Shown here piece after piece: positions 1 through 5,385 of a DNA stretch of 10,164 bases. Every line of letters begins with the position of its first letter. Position 1 is the first letter of the stretch. The DNA is taken from assembly GCA_937888775.1 (NCBI GenBank), contig CALAQT010000551.1:1-10164 (forward strand), written 5' to 3'. The position numbers and the translations under genes are program-made. The notes under the pieces were generated by a model. That model was not told the origin of the DNA and searched no databases. It saw only the letters and a list, made by a program, of their open reading frames with translations. The stretch is from an uncultured Actinomycetes bacterium. GTDB lineage: Bacteria; Actinomycetota; Thermoleophilia; Solirubrobacterales; Solirubrobacteraceae.

Positions 1-262
1 CCGAGGAGAGGTTGTTGATCAGCGGTTGGGTGGCCGACTTGCCGATCAGCCCGAGAAGCGAGATCAGCGCAAGCAGGGCGGGAAAGATCGAGAGTACGCC
101 GTAATAGGTCAGCGCGGCCGCCCAGACGGTGAGGTTGTCCTCACGGAACTCCGCCACGGTGCGCTTGAGCACTCCGCCCCACGCTTCGCGCTTTAGATCG
201 GTCGGACCCTCAGGCGCGCGATCTTCTCTTGATCTTGACGGCTCGTCGTCCGCGCGTGTCAT
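1..262 (-). CDS. YihY/BrkB-family membrane protein (partial, N-terminus only)
   Basis: The minus strand from ATG 262-260 reads open to the window edge for about 87 residues. After a hydrophilic, charged leader of about 35 residues comes the family's opening signature DNLTVWAAALTYYGVLSIFP followed by ALLALISLLGLIG, the first membrane helix. This is the Virul_fac_BrkB/YihY family of polytopic inner-membrane proteins; the transport role is not settled in the literature. The start is supported by a GGAAGAGGG ribosome site about six bases upstream. It lies 62 bases downstream of the MscS-like gene on the same strand, so it is probably the last visible member of the sigma-factor operon. The C-terminal two thirds or more lie outside the window, so completeness cannot be judged. 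Confidence 0.88.
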   Translation of the reverse strand, partial: MTRADDEPSRSREDRAPEGPTDLKREAWGGVLKRTVAEFREDNLTVWAAALTYYGVLSIFPALLALISLLGLIGKSATQPLINNLSS

Positions 263-324
263 CGCAGCCCTCTTCCGTTTCGCTCATGCCTCGTTTTGGC
301 CTGGTCGGTGCTGGGCGTTGTCAC

Positions 325-1155
325 TCACGCTGACGCGTCCTCTGGACGGTCCTGGTAGACGGTGACGATCATCTCCATGAGCATGTGATTAGGGATCCGT
401 ACGCGTCGACCTTGGCCGGTGTCGAGCACCGTGCTGGTCCCCTCGATCGCGGTGATGCGCCCGCGCACCTCGCCGATGGCGATTTCCTGGCCGACGGCGT
501 AGTCGCTGCGTACGTAGCGGCCGGCGCTGAGCGCGCGGGCGACGTCGCGTCCGCCGAGGCCGAAGGCCAGGGCAACGGTGGCCGCTGCGCCGGCGAGCAG
601 GATCGCGAGGAGGATCAGCAGCGCGAGCGCGGAGATCGCTAGCTGTGCCGCGGCGGCTATGAAGAAGATGGCCAGTACCGTCGCGTGCGCGAACGCGCCC
701 AGCGGTATCGGCAAGTCGAGCTGGTAGGTCAGCCGGTCGACCCGCTCGCGGGCAAACCCGGCCAGCACCACGCCGGCGAGGATGAGCGCCGCTGCGATCA
801 TCAGCTTGGGCAGCGCCAGGACACCCTGGTTGAGGGACTGGCTGAGAAATTGCAGCCCCAGCAGCGACAGCGCCGCGAACACGACCACGATGCTCACGGC
901 GATGCGCACGGCGATCCCGATCACGCGGGCCAGCGAGCGGCCGAGGCCGGCGCTGTCCAGGACGTCGTGGATCCTCCAGCGATCGGCGAGGCGGTCCACT
1001 CCGGCTGCCTGCAGTGCCTTGATCAGCAGCCGGGTGAGCAGCCGGGTGAGCAGCAGGCCGATGATCAGCAGCGCCAGCGCGCCGCCCAACCGCGGTAGGA
1101 ACGCCCCTACGGCGTCGGCGGCACGGTTGAGCACGGAGGCGACCGGCGTGCTCAT
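325..1155 (-). CDS. MscS-family mechanosensitive ion channel
   Basis: This 276-residue protein would sit in the cytoplasmic membrane and release ions or small osmolytes when tension rises. Hydrophobic segments lie roughly at residues 18-45, 78-103, 114-135 and 155-200, and the last carries the Gly/Ala-rich FGLGGRD stretch that precedes the beta domain in MscS proteins. Residues 210-262 fit the beta domain: YVRSDYAVGQEIAIGEVRG, then ITAIEGTSTVLDT, then VRIPNHMLME, with the family's typical IPN at 254-256. It is short at the C-terminus: the alpha/beta cage domain of E. coli MscS is missing, as in many small actinobacterial members with conserved TM-helix repeats. The start ATG overlaps the stop of the upstream 80-residue gene (ATGA), implying translational coupling. 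A 12-bp tandem duplication at 1025-1048 encodes the repeated LLTR in the first helix. Confidence 0.9.
   Translation of the reverse strand: MSTPVASVLNRAADAVGAFLPRLGGALALLIIGLLLTRLLTRLLIKALQAAGVDRLADRWRIHDVLDSAGLGRSLARVIGIAVRIAVSIVVVFAALSLLGLQFLSQSLNQGVLALPKLMIAAALILAGVVLAGFARERVDRLTYQLDLPIPLGAFAHATVLAIFFIAAAAQLAISALALLILLAILLAGAAATVALAFGLGGRDVARALSAGRYVRSDYAVGQEIAIGEVRGRITAIEGTSTVLDTGQGRRVRIPNHMLMEMIVTVYQDRPEDASA
1025..1048. repeat. 12-bp tandem duplication inside the MscS-like gene
   Basis: AGCAGCCGGGTG occurs twice in direct succession (1025-1036, 1037-1048), and a further partial copy follows. It keeps the reading frame and produces the Leu-Leu-Thr-Arg repetition of the first membrane helix. 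It is seen directly in the sequence; an origin by slippage is inference. Confidence 0.75.
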
Positions 1156-1394
1156 GAGCGCGTACGAGCTTTGGTCTGAAGCAGCGCCTGTATGCCGTTC
1201 GCAAGTGCGGCCGCGAGCCGGGCGACGGCGAGCAGCGGACCGCGCGCCGCGCGTTGCCAGCGAGCGGCACGCAGCACGCTCACGACGAGGGCCCGGTCGG
1301 AGCGCGGAGGATCGCTGCGCAGCAGCCCGAGATGCTCGTTCAGACGGATCTCGGCCGGGCTTGCGTAGTCGGGATCGAGGGGATCGCCGTTCAC
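1152..1394 (-). CDS. Small protein of unknown function between sigma factor and channel
   Basis: This 80-residue protein starts with GTG at 1394-1392, overlapping the sigma factor's TGA by GTGA. Its own TGA overlaps the channel's ATG. This tight double overlap, together with GC-rich third positions, makes it a convincing gene. The N-terminal half is hydrophilic and acidic (MNGDPLDPDYASPAEIRLNE); residues 35-70 form a basic, Ala/Leu-rich amphipathic helix (VVSVLRAARWQRAARGPLLA, then VARLAAALANGIQALL) that could lie on the membrane. It occupies the position where an anti-sigma factor usually follows an ECF sigma gene, but it lacks the His-x3-Cys-x2-Cys zinc motif and a clear transmembrane segment. 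I do not recognise a named family. A role as a non-classical partner of the sigma factor is a guess. Confidence 0.75.
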   Translation of the reverse strand: MNGDPLDPDYASPAEIRLNEHLGLLRSDPPRSDRALVVSVLRAARWQRAARGPLLAVARLAAALANGIQALLQTKARTRS

Positions 1395-1957
1395 TCGGGC
1401 AGCTCCCAGTCGTAGGTGTTGGCGCGCAACAGCTGGATCAGCTCCTCCCGCGCGCGGTGCAGACGTCCCTTGACGCTGCCGAGCGGCATCTCGAGCACCT
1501 CGGCGATCTCCTCGTAGCTGAGACCCTCGAGGTCGCGCAGCACCACCAGCGAGCGGTATGTGGGATGCATGCCGCCCAGCTTGAGCGCCAAGCGCTGCCG
1601 GCGCTCGCGGGCCTGCAGGAGCTCAGCGGGCTGGCGCTCTACTGGCATGGTCTCCGGGATCTCCTCGACGACGGTTTCGGGATCGATCGGATGGCGTCGT
1701 CGGCGCTGCAGCGTGCTCAGCGCCGCGTGGTGGGTGATCTGCAAAAGCCACGCACGGAAGCTGGCGTCTCCGCGGAAGCTCGAGAGACGGTGAAAGGCAC
1801 GCAGGAACGCGTCCTGGCTGACGTCATGCGCGTCCTCAGGGCCAACGACGCGCGCCGCCACACGGAACACCACGTCGCGATGTCGCTCCACGAGCGTCTC
1901 GAAGGCACGCAGGTCCCCGCGCCGCGAGCGCGCGATCAGGGCATCGTCGGAATCCAT
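1391..1957 (-). CDS. ECF/SigE-like RNA polymerase sigma factor
   Basis: This 188-residue sigma-70 family protein recruits RNA polymerase to a dedicated promoter set. Region 2 spans about residues 5-82: ALIARSRRGDLRAFETLVER, then DVVFRVAARVVGPEDAHDVS and QDAFLRAFHRLSSFRGDASF, the canonical core-binding and -10-recognition helices. Region 4 spans about 115-178 with LSYEEIAEVLEMPLGSVKGR and LHRAREELIQLL as the helix-turn-helix for the -35 element. There is no region 1.1 or 3, and the length is normal for ECF sigmas. The reading frame continues upstream without homology; I chose ATG 1957-1955 because MDSDDALI fits family N-termini, with GTG 1966 as an alternative. No good Shine-Dalgarno precedes it. 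A TAGTTT box at 1974-1969 (minus) would give a leader of only a few bases. It is first in the operon and has no recognisable anti-sigma gene beside it. Confidence 0.95.
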   Translation of the reverse strand: MDSDDALIARSRRGDLRAFETLVERHRDVVFRVAARVVGPEDAHDVSQDAFLRAFHRLSSFRGDASFRAWLLQITHHAALSTLQRRRRHPIDPETVVEEIPETMPVERQPAELLQARERRQRLALKLGGMHPTYRSLVVLRDLEGLSYEEIAEVLEMPLGSVKGRLHRAREELIQLLRANTYDWELPE

Positions 1958-2213
1958 GACAGGCACGGAAACTACCGCGGAAGCCAAGCCAAGGCTGACC
2001 GAAAGAGCATGGATTGAGGAGCCCCAGTGAACGCGGGCGGAAGCGCAAGAAACCGTCGCCGCTTGAGAGGAGGCGGTCATGGCCAAGGGTTGAGATCGCC
2101 GCCAGGTCCGGAAAGTTACGCGACCACGGGTCGGCCGGGGGCGAAAGCGCGGCGAGCGCGTAACCAAATCGCCATGCGGTCGGTCTGATGACTTGACGTC
2201 AGCAGGGAGACTG
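1958..2213. promoter_or_regulatory. Divergent intergenic control region between sigma operon and small-membrane-protein cluster
   Basis: These 256 bases separate two divergent units and must carry at least one promoter in each direction. Towards the sigma gene there is TAGTTT (minus, 1974-1969), which matches the actinobacterial -10 pattern TANNNT; I see no good -35 for it. Towards the plus cluster a strong ribosome site (GAGAGGAGG, about 2065-2073) precedes ATG 2079, which opens a four-codon peptide ending in TGA 2091-2093. The 8-bp palindrome TGACGTCA lies at 2194-2201, just before the next ribosome site. No clear ECF-type GGAAC/CGTC promoter was found. All assignments here are tentative. 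Confidence 0.4.
2194..2201. promoter_or_regulatory. TGACGTCA palindrome, possible operator
   Basis: This is a perfect 8-bp palindrome four bases before the ribosome site of the 39-residue ORF. The position would suit a repressor or a site affecting the leader. An 8-bp palindrome can occur by chance, and no second copy was noticed in the window. Confidence 0.15.
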
Positions 2214-2333
2214 ATGATGGGCACGGAGATAACCGAGGCGTACGACTGGCGTGAGCTGCTGGACGCTGAGCGCGAGCAGCTTGGCAAGGTGCGCAAGGCA
2301 CACATCGAGACCGAGAGCGATACCGAACGGTGA
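2214..2333 (+). CDS. Candidate 39-residue protein, hypothetical
   Basis: ATG 2214 (or the adjacent ATG 2217) follows a ribosome site AGGGAG at 2204-2209 with good spacing. The product is MMGTEITEAYDWRELLDAER followed by a charged tail ending SDTER. It is hydrophilic, with one likely amphipathic helix and no membrane segment. It lies about 110 bases before the Holin-X gene on the same strand and could be the first gene of that unit. The same frame is open upstream as far as TGA 2091-2093. I recognise no family; coding status rests on the ribosome site and the plausible amino acid composition only. Confidence 0.4.
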   Translation: MMGTEITEAYDWRELLDAEREQLGKVRKAHIETESDTER

Positions 2334-2442
2334 CCAGAGAGAGCGAACAGGGCGTCAAATTCAGCGCGAGAGCGCACGGATTGCGTGGCAGTCACAGTTG
2401 CGGGGTAGGAGCAACATGCCCCAAGGGAACGAGAGGTAGATG

Positions 2443-2844
2443 ATGGGTGACTCCGATCGTCCTGTCGGAGAGCTTTTGAAAGAGCTCTCCGAGCAGACCA
2501 CGATGCTGGTGCGCCAAGAGCTCGAGCTGGCCAAGCTCGAGTTGACCGAGAAGGGCAAGAAGGCCGGCATTGGCGCTGGGATGTTCGGCGGTGCGGGCAT
2601 CGTGGGGTTCTACGCGGTTGGTGCGCTGACGGCGTGCTTGATCCTGGCGCTTGCCACAGCGGTCGATGGCTGGCTGGCTGCTTTGATCGTCGCCGCGCTC
2701 TATGGCCTTGCGGCCGGCGTGCTCGCCTTGTCAGGCAAGTCGAAGGTTCAGCAGGCCGTTCCACCGGTACCCGAGCAGGCCGTCGACAGCGTGAAGGAGG
2801 ACGTGCAATGGACCAAGAGCAGAGCAAAGCAGGCCAGGAAGTAG
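2443..2844 (+). CDS. Holin-X family (Phage_holin_3_6, YqjE-like) membrane protein
   Basis: This 133-residue protein has an amphipathic N-terminal helix (about residues 8-38, VGELLKELSEQTTMLVRQEL then ELAKLELTEKGKKAG), the signature of the actinobacterial Holin-X/YqjE family. Two hydrophobic segments follow at about 43-72 and 76-96, then a charged cytoplasmic tail. Despite the family name these chromosomal proteins are not phage lysis genes; E. coli YqjE belongs to the same family and sits beside YqjD. GAGAGG at 2431-2436 favours ATG 2443 over the adjacent ATG 2440 because of spacing. The 3' end overlaps the DUF3618 gene by 37 bases, which argues for co-translation. The molecular function is unknown. 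Confidence 0.88.
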   Translation: MGDSDRPVGELLKELSEQTTMLVRQELELAKLELTEKGKKAGIGAGMFGGAGIVGFYAVGALTACLILALATAVDGWLAALIVAALYGLAAGVLALSGKSKVQQAVPPVPEQAVDSVKEDVQWTKSRAKQARK

Positions 2845-3194
2845 CCGGCGAGCAGGACCGCACACCTGAGCATGTTCGCGAAGAGATCGAACAGACACGT
2901 GCCGAGCTGGGTGACACCGTCGCCTCGCTCGCCGAGAAAGCCGATGTCAAAGGTCAGGCAAAGCAGGCGGTCAACGAGGCCAAGGACACCGTGAGCGGCA
3001 AAGTCTCTGACGTCAAGGACACGGTCGTCGGCAAGAAGGACGAGTTCGTCTCCTCAGCGCGGGAGGCTACGCCAGACACGGCAAGCCAGGGCGGCCAGCG
3101 GGTGGCGTCAGTGGCAAGAGAGAACCCGGTCCCGCTGGCGGCGCTCGGTGCCTTCGCGCTGGGCTTCCTGATCGGAAAGCGGGTCGGTCGGTGA
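2808..3194 (+). CDS. DUF3618 protein with C-terminal membrane anchor
   Basis: This 128-residue protein starts at ATG 2808, preceded by a perfect AAGGAGG (2794-2800) with 7-base spacing, inside the end of the Holin-X gene. Residues 20-44 carry the DUF3618 signature (PEHVREEIEQTRAELGDTVA). A long Lys/Asp/Val-rich helical section with repeated VKDTV/KDTVSGK elements spans about 45-85. Residues 104-124 form a C-terminal membrane helix with Gly spacing (AALGAFALGFLIGKRVGR). This plan, soluble helices plus a C-terminal anchor, resembles E. coli YqjD/ElaB (DUF883), which tether ribosomes to the membrane in stationary phase; carrying that role over here is inference. Its TGA overlaps the GTG of the next gene. 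An open frame extends upstream of the chosen start but has no family similarity. Confidence 0.9.
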   Translation: MDQEQSKAGQEVAGEQDRTPEHVREEIEQTRAELGDTVASLAEKADVKGQAKQAVNEAKDTVSGKVSDVKDTVVGKKDEFVSSAREATPDTASQGGQRVASVARENPVPLAALGAFALGFLIGKRVGR

Positions 3195-3475
3195 GCCTGG
3201 TTTTTAAGCCGGTCGGGATCCTCAGCGGCGTTGTGGCTGGACTGGTCGGCAAGAAGATCTTTGAGCTCCTGTGGAGCCTGATCGACGATCAGGAGCCGCC
3301 GGAGCCCAAGCATCGTCACGTCCACCTCGGTAAGCTCGCCGCCGCGCTGGCACTCGAGGGCGCGATCTTCCGGGTTGTTCGCGGGTTTGCCGAGCACGGC
3401 GCGCGCCAGGGCTTCTCACAACTGACCGGAGAGTGGCCGGGCCAGGAAGCGCCCGCGGAAGAGAGCAGCTCGTGA
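3191..3475 (+). CDS. DUF4235 small membrane protein
   Basis: This 94-residue protein starts at GTG 3191, overlapping the preceding stop as GTGA. The N-terminal helix FKPVGILSGVVAGLVGKKIF then ELLW matches the opening of DUF4235; the middle has EPPEPKHRHVHLGKLAAALA and LEGAIFRVVRGFAEHGA, and the C-terminus has the diagnostic LTGEWPG. Length and motif order are normal for the family. The family is common next to DUF3618 in Actinomycetota and has no known function; the hydrophobic first helix (about 6-28) suggests membrane association. It overlaps the following gene by four bases. Confidence 0.88.
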   Translation: MSLVFKPVGILSGVVAGLVGKKIFELLWSLIDDQEPPEPKHRHVHLGKLAAALALEGAIFRVVRGFAEHGARQGFSQLTGEWPGQEAPAEESSS

Positions 3476-3825
3476 GCGCCGTCGATCAGCTCTCCCGCCT
3501 TGGCCCCTATCTGGGCCGCCTGCTCGAGGACGAATACGTGCAGGAGCAGATCGGCCAAGCAATCATCGGGTTGCGCCGGTCCTACCGTCGCGCGAGCGGT
3601 CGCCGCGCCAGCGACGCGCTGAAGGACAAGCGGCTCAGGAGCCAGGTTCGCGAAACGGTCAACTCGCTGCTCAAGGCTTCGTCGGCCCTGCAGGGCAAGC
3701 CCGCCAAGCGCAGGCGCCGCCGCTTCCGCCGCGCGCTGCTATTGGCGGGAGCTGGTGCCGCGGCAGCGCTGGCGTGGCGAGCAAACAACAATCAGACAAC
3801 CTGGCCAGGAGGAGATGATGGCTGA
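3472..3825 (+). CDS. Basic small protein with C-terminal membrane segment, unknown family
   Basis: This 117-residue protein is translated from GTG 3472, which overlaps the DUF4235 stop as GTGA. Residues 1-75 are predicted helical, rich in Arg/Lys/Glu (GPYLGRLLEDEYVQEQIGQA, then IIGLRRSYRR). A very basic block KPAKRRRRRFRR at 77-87 is followed by a hydrophobic segment at about 88-102 (ALLLAGAGAAAALAWRA) and a polar tail. By the positive-inside rule the N-terminal domain should be cytoplasmic, and the basic patch could meet RNA, ribosomes or acidic lipids. I recognise no Pfam family. Its place, last in a four-gene overlapping run, parallels the small YqjK that ends the E. coli yqjCDEK group, but I cannot show homology. 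The following zinc-ribbon gene starts within its last eight bases. Confidence 0.82.
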   Translation: MSAVDQLSRLGPYLGRLLEDEYVQEQIGQAIIGLRRSYRRASGRRASDALKDKRLRSQVRETVNSLLKASSALQGKPAKRRRRRFRRALLLAGAGAAAALAWRANNNQTTWPGGDDG

Positions 3826-4034
3826 ACCCGTTCCCGCAGGAAGCGATGTCTCTCCCGGCACTACATCTGCACCAGCTGCGGCTACGAGCTCCAGGGCGGC
3901 TCGACCCACCATGCCGCAAGCGCGACCCAGATACCGGCGCTTGCCGCTCTCCACACAACGAGCAAACGCCCGACCCCATCAAAGAGAAAGTCCGCACGGA
4001 CGTCGAGCACACCGCCGGTTTTGGAGGAATCTGA
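3818..4034 (+). pseudogene. Zinc-ribbon protein, apparently frameshifted
   Basis: AGGAGG (3807-3812) and ATG 3818 begin MAEPVPAGSD, an opening I associate with small actinobacterial zinc-ribbon proteins. The zinc knuckle itself, HYICTSCGYELQGGSTH, lies in a different frame from about 3856 onwards. The expected second half (PPC at 3906-3914, then RKRDPDTGAC and QTPDPIKEKVRTDVEHTAGF) lies in the third frame, ending at TGA 4032-4034. Two single-base losses (or two-base gains; TCTC near 3850 is a candidate slip) would explain this. The second CxxC appears as C-R-K-R, so one zinc ligand would be lost too. Either the gene is decaying or the sequence has indel errors. It overlaps the end of the preceding gene by eight bases, consistent with a once-functional last member of the cluster. 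Confidence 0.45.
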
Positions 4035-4282
4035 GCAGTCTGATCAGGCGGAGCCAGACTTCCGCATCCACGAACCACCGGAACGCTGGCCCGGGGCCAC
4101 GGCCCGCATCCGGTCTTCTGCTCCGATCCTGACATGAGCCGGAGCGGTAGCGACGATCCGGTGGGGGTCGGGCGACAAACCAGAAGCGTCGCCGCGCTTT
4201 TGATCCCCCGGCGGTGGTGGTGCTGGAGCCCCATGAAGGGGTCCTACGCGGTGTCGCATCGCGGTGAGGAGGAGACGCTCGG
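4035..4282. other. Coding-like fragments in changing frames, no intact gene
   Basis: Between the broken zinc-ribbon gene and the convergent gene the plus strand shows natural-looking peptide segments in successive frames: EESEQSDQAEPDFRIHEPPE then RWPGATARIRSSAPILT, ending at TGA 4135-4137; then ATG 4134 (ATGA overlap) MSRSGSDDPVG; then, in another frame, FDPPAVVVLEPHEGVLRGVA ending at TGA 4265-4267. ATG 4134 also opens an uninterrupted 50-codon frame to TAA 4284-4286 whose later part looks unlike a protein. No ribosome site precedes it. I read this as one or two small genes broken by indels. Confidence 0.3.
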
Positions 4283-5125
4283 CTAAGAGCAGCCGCGGTT
4301 GACTGCGGCACCGTGGGCTACGTCGGATGGCCACGGCTGCGGAGCGGTGAAGAGGAACACGACGCGCGGCGAGGCCATTGAGGCATCCCAGATGTAGCTG
4401 GTACCCGGCGGTGTGGTGTCTGCTTTGGAGGACCCAGCCTCCGTTCCGGCTCCGCGCCATTGGATGGTGAGCTTGTCGGCTTTGAGCACCGGGAGCGCGT
4501 GGCTGACGCGTGCGCCGAGCAGATGGCTGCAGTGCAGCAGTTCTCCGGGCGCGAAGGCGCTGGCCTGCGACTGATAGGTCTCTCCTGGCTTAGCGGGGCG
4601 TCCGAGCCCGATGTATCCCTGGCCGGTGAACGTGGTGGGGATCTTCACGCCGATCGGGCAGCGCCCGCCGCCGGTCACGCAATGACCACCGTGAAGAGCT
4701 TGTATCTCGCTCATAGCGCCGCCGTAGCCGCCGGTGTAGATAACGGTCCCGACGAGACTTGGAGAGACGGGCACCAGGGTCACGGTGATGTTCAGATGCT
4801 GCTGGGCAAACGCCGCTTTGAGGCGGCTCTCGGCGGCGAAGGGGTCGGTGACCGTCGCGGTGATCTCGTTGTCGCCGGCGTTCCGAAACGACACCACTGT
4901 CGCAGTGGTGGGAGATCGGTCGGCTGAGCCCGCGATCACCGCGACTGCGACTACGGCCGCGGTCACCGCCGCGAGCGTCCAGACGATCGCCAGACGCCTC
5001 GCTCCCTGGACCCGGAATCGCCAATGTCGACTGGGTCGCGCCCCCCGCAGTCCGCGGCGCTCCGTCACCGCGTCCAGCAAATGTTCCCGGCTGATGATTT
5101 CCTCAAAGAGCTCGGCCCGTCGCAC
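4283..5125 (-). CDS. Membrane-anchored extracytoplasmic protein, unknown function
   Basis: This 280-residue protein opens with a charged cytoplasmic N-terminus (RRAELFEEIISREHLLDAVT) and a basic stretch, then a membrane helix at about residues 45-66 (LAIVWTLAAVTAAVVAVAVI), then an outer domain of about 210 residues rich in Thr, Ser, Gly and Pro. Four cysteines (in GGHCVTGGGRCPIG, LLHCSH and the extreme C-terminus) could form two disulfides outside the membrane. No catalytic motif is recognisable. GTG 5125 is the first listed start, but the frame is open further upstream and no convincing ribosome site decides it. It converges on the plus-strand cluster and stands divergent to the DUF4332 gene. 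Its composition is that of a real gene; the antisense frames lack family features. Confidence 0.72.
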   Translation of the reverse strand: MRRAELFEEIISREHLLDAVTERRGLRGARPSRHWRFRVQGARRLAIVWTLAAVTAAVVAVAVIAGSADRSPTTATVVSFRNAGDNEITATVTDPFAAESRLKAAFAQQHLNITVTLVPVSPSLVGTVIYTGGYGGAMSEIQALHGGHCVTGGGRCPIGVKIPTTFTGQGYIGLGRPAKPGETYQSQASAFAPGELLHCSHLLGARVSHALPVLKADKLTIQWRGAGTEAGSSKADTTPPGTSYIWDASMASPRVVFLFTAPQPWPSDVAHGAAVNRGCS

Positions 5126-5290
5126 CGGCAGGAGCTTGCGTCCCCAGGACGCCGACCATGTCGCTGACTGGTCGGGACGGGTGCTTGTGCGCGATATTCG
5201 GCGCGGATCAGCCCGCGGCGCAGCGCGAAACCACGAAAGTCGAGTATCGGACCATCAACGCTGTATTTCCGCGCGCGCGTTCGCGGGCCC

Positions 5291-5356
5291 GGGACCGTCG
5301 ATGTGGCGCCGGAACCGTCGAGCATGTGGCGCCGGGACCGTCTAGCATGTGGCGCC
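5291..5356. repeat. Tandem repeat of about 23 bp, three copies, upstream of the DUF4332 gene
   Basis: The unit begins GGGACCGTC and ends CATGTGGCGCC. Copies lie at 5291-5310 (lacking three bases, GCA), 5311-5333 (one change) and 5334-5356 (one change), followed by a degenerate start of a fourth (GGGACC, 5358-5363). Each unit contains the palindrome GGCGCC, extended to TGGCGCCA in the last copy (5350-5357). The array ends about 30 bases before the DUF4332 start codon, so it lies in its leader or promoter. It also lies 165 bases upstream of the divergent membrane-anchored gene. Confidence 0.85.
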
Positions 5357-5385
5357 AGGGACCTAGTGAGCGTGAGAGGATGTTT

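Noticed and set aside
389..1270. 293-residue minus-strand frame overlapping the MscS-like gene
   Set aside because: Arg/Ala/Pro-rich composition of a shadow frame; the overlapping frame carries clear MscS motifs.
782..2017. 411-residue plus-strand open frame
   Set aside because: Antisense to three well-supported genes, with no family features and no ribosome site.
2443..2844. Prophage lysis cassette suggested by the holin name
   Set aside because: No endolysin, tail or integrase genes; Holin-X proteins are ordinary chromosomal proteins next to DUF3618/DUF4235.
1391..2950. 519-residue minus-strand open frame covering the sigma factor and far upstream
   Set aside because: Only the last 188 residues show sigma-70 regions; the rest is Ser/Arg/Pro-rich and antisense to the Holin-X and DUF3618 genes.
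4221..4241. GCCCC-ATGAA-GGGG hairpin as terminator between convergent genes
   Set aside because: Only four to five base pairs and no T tract.
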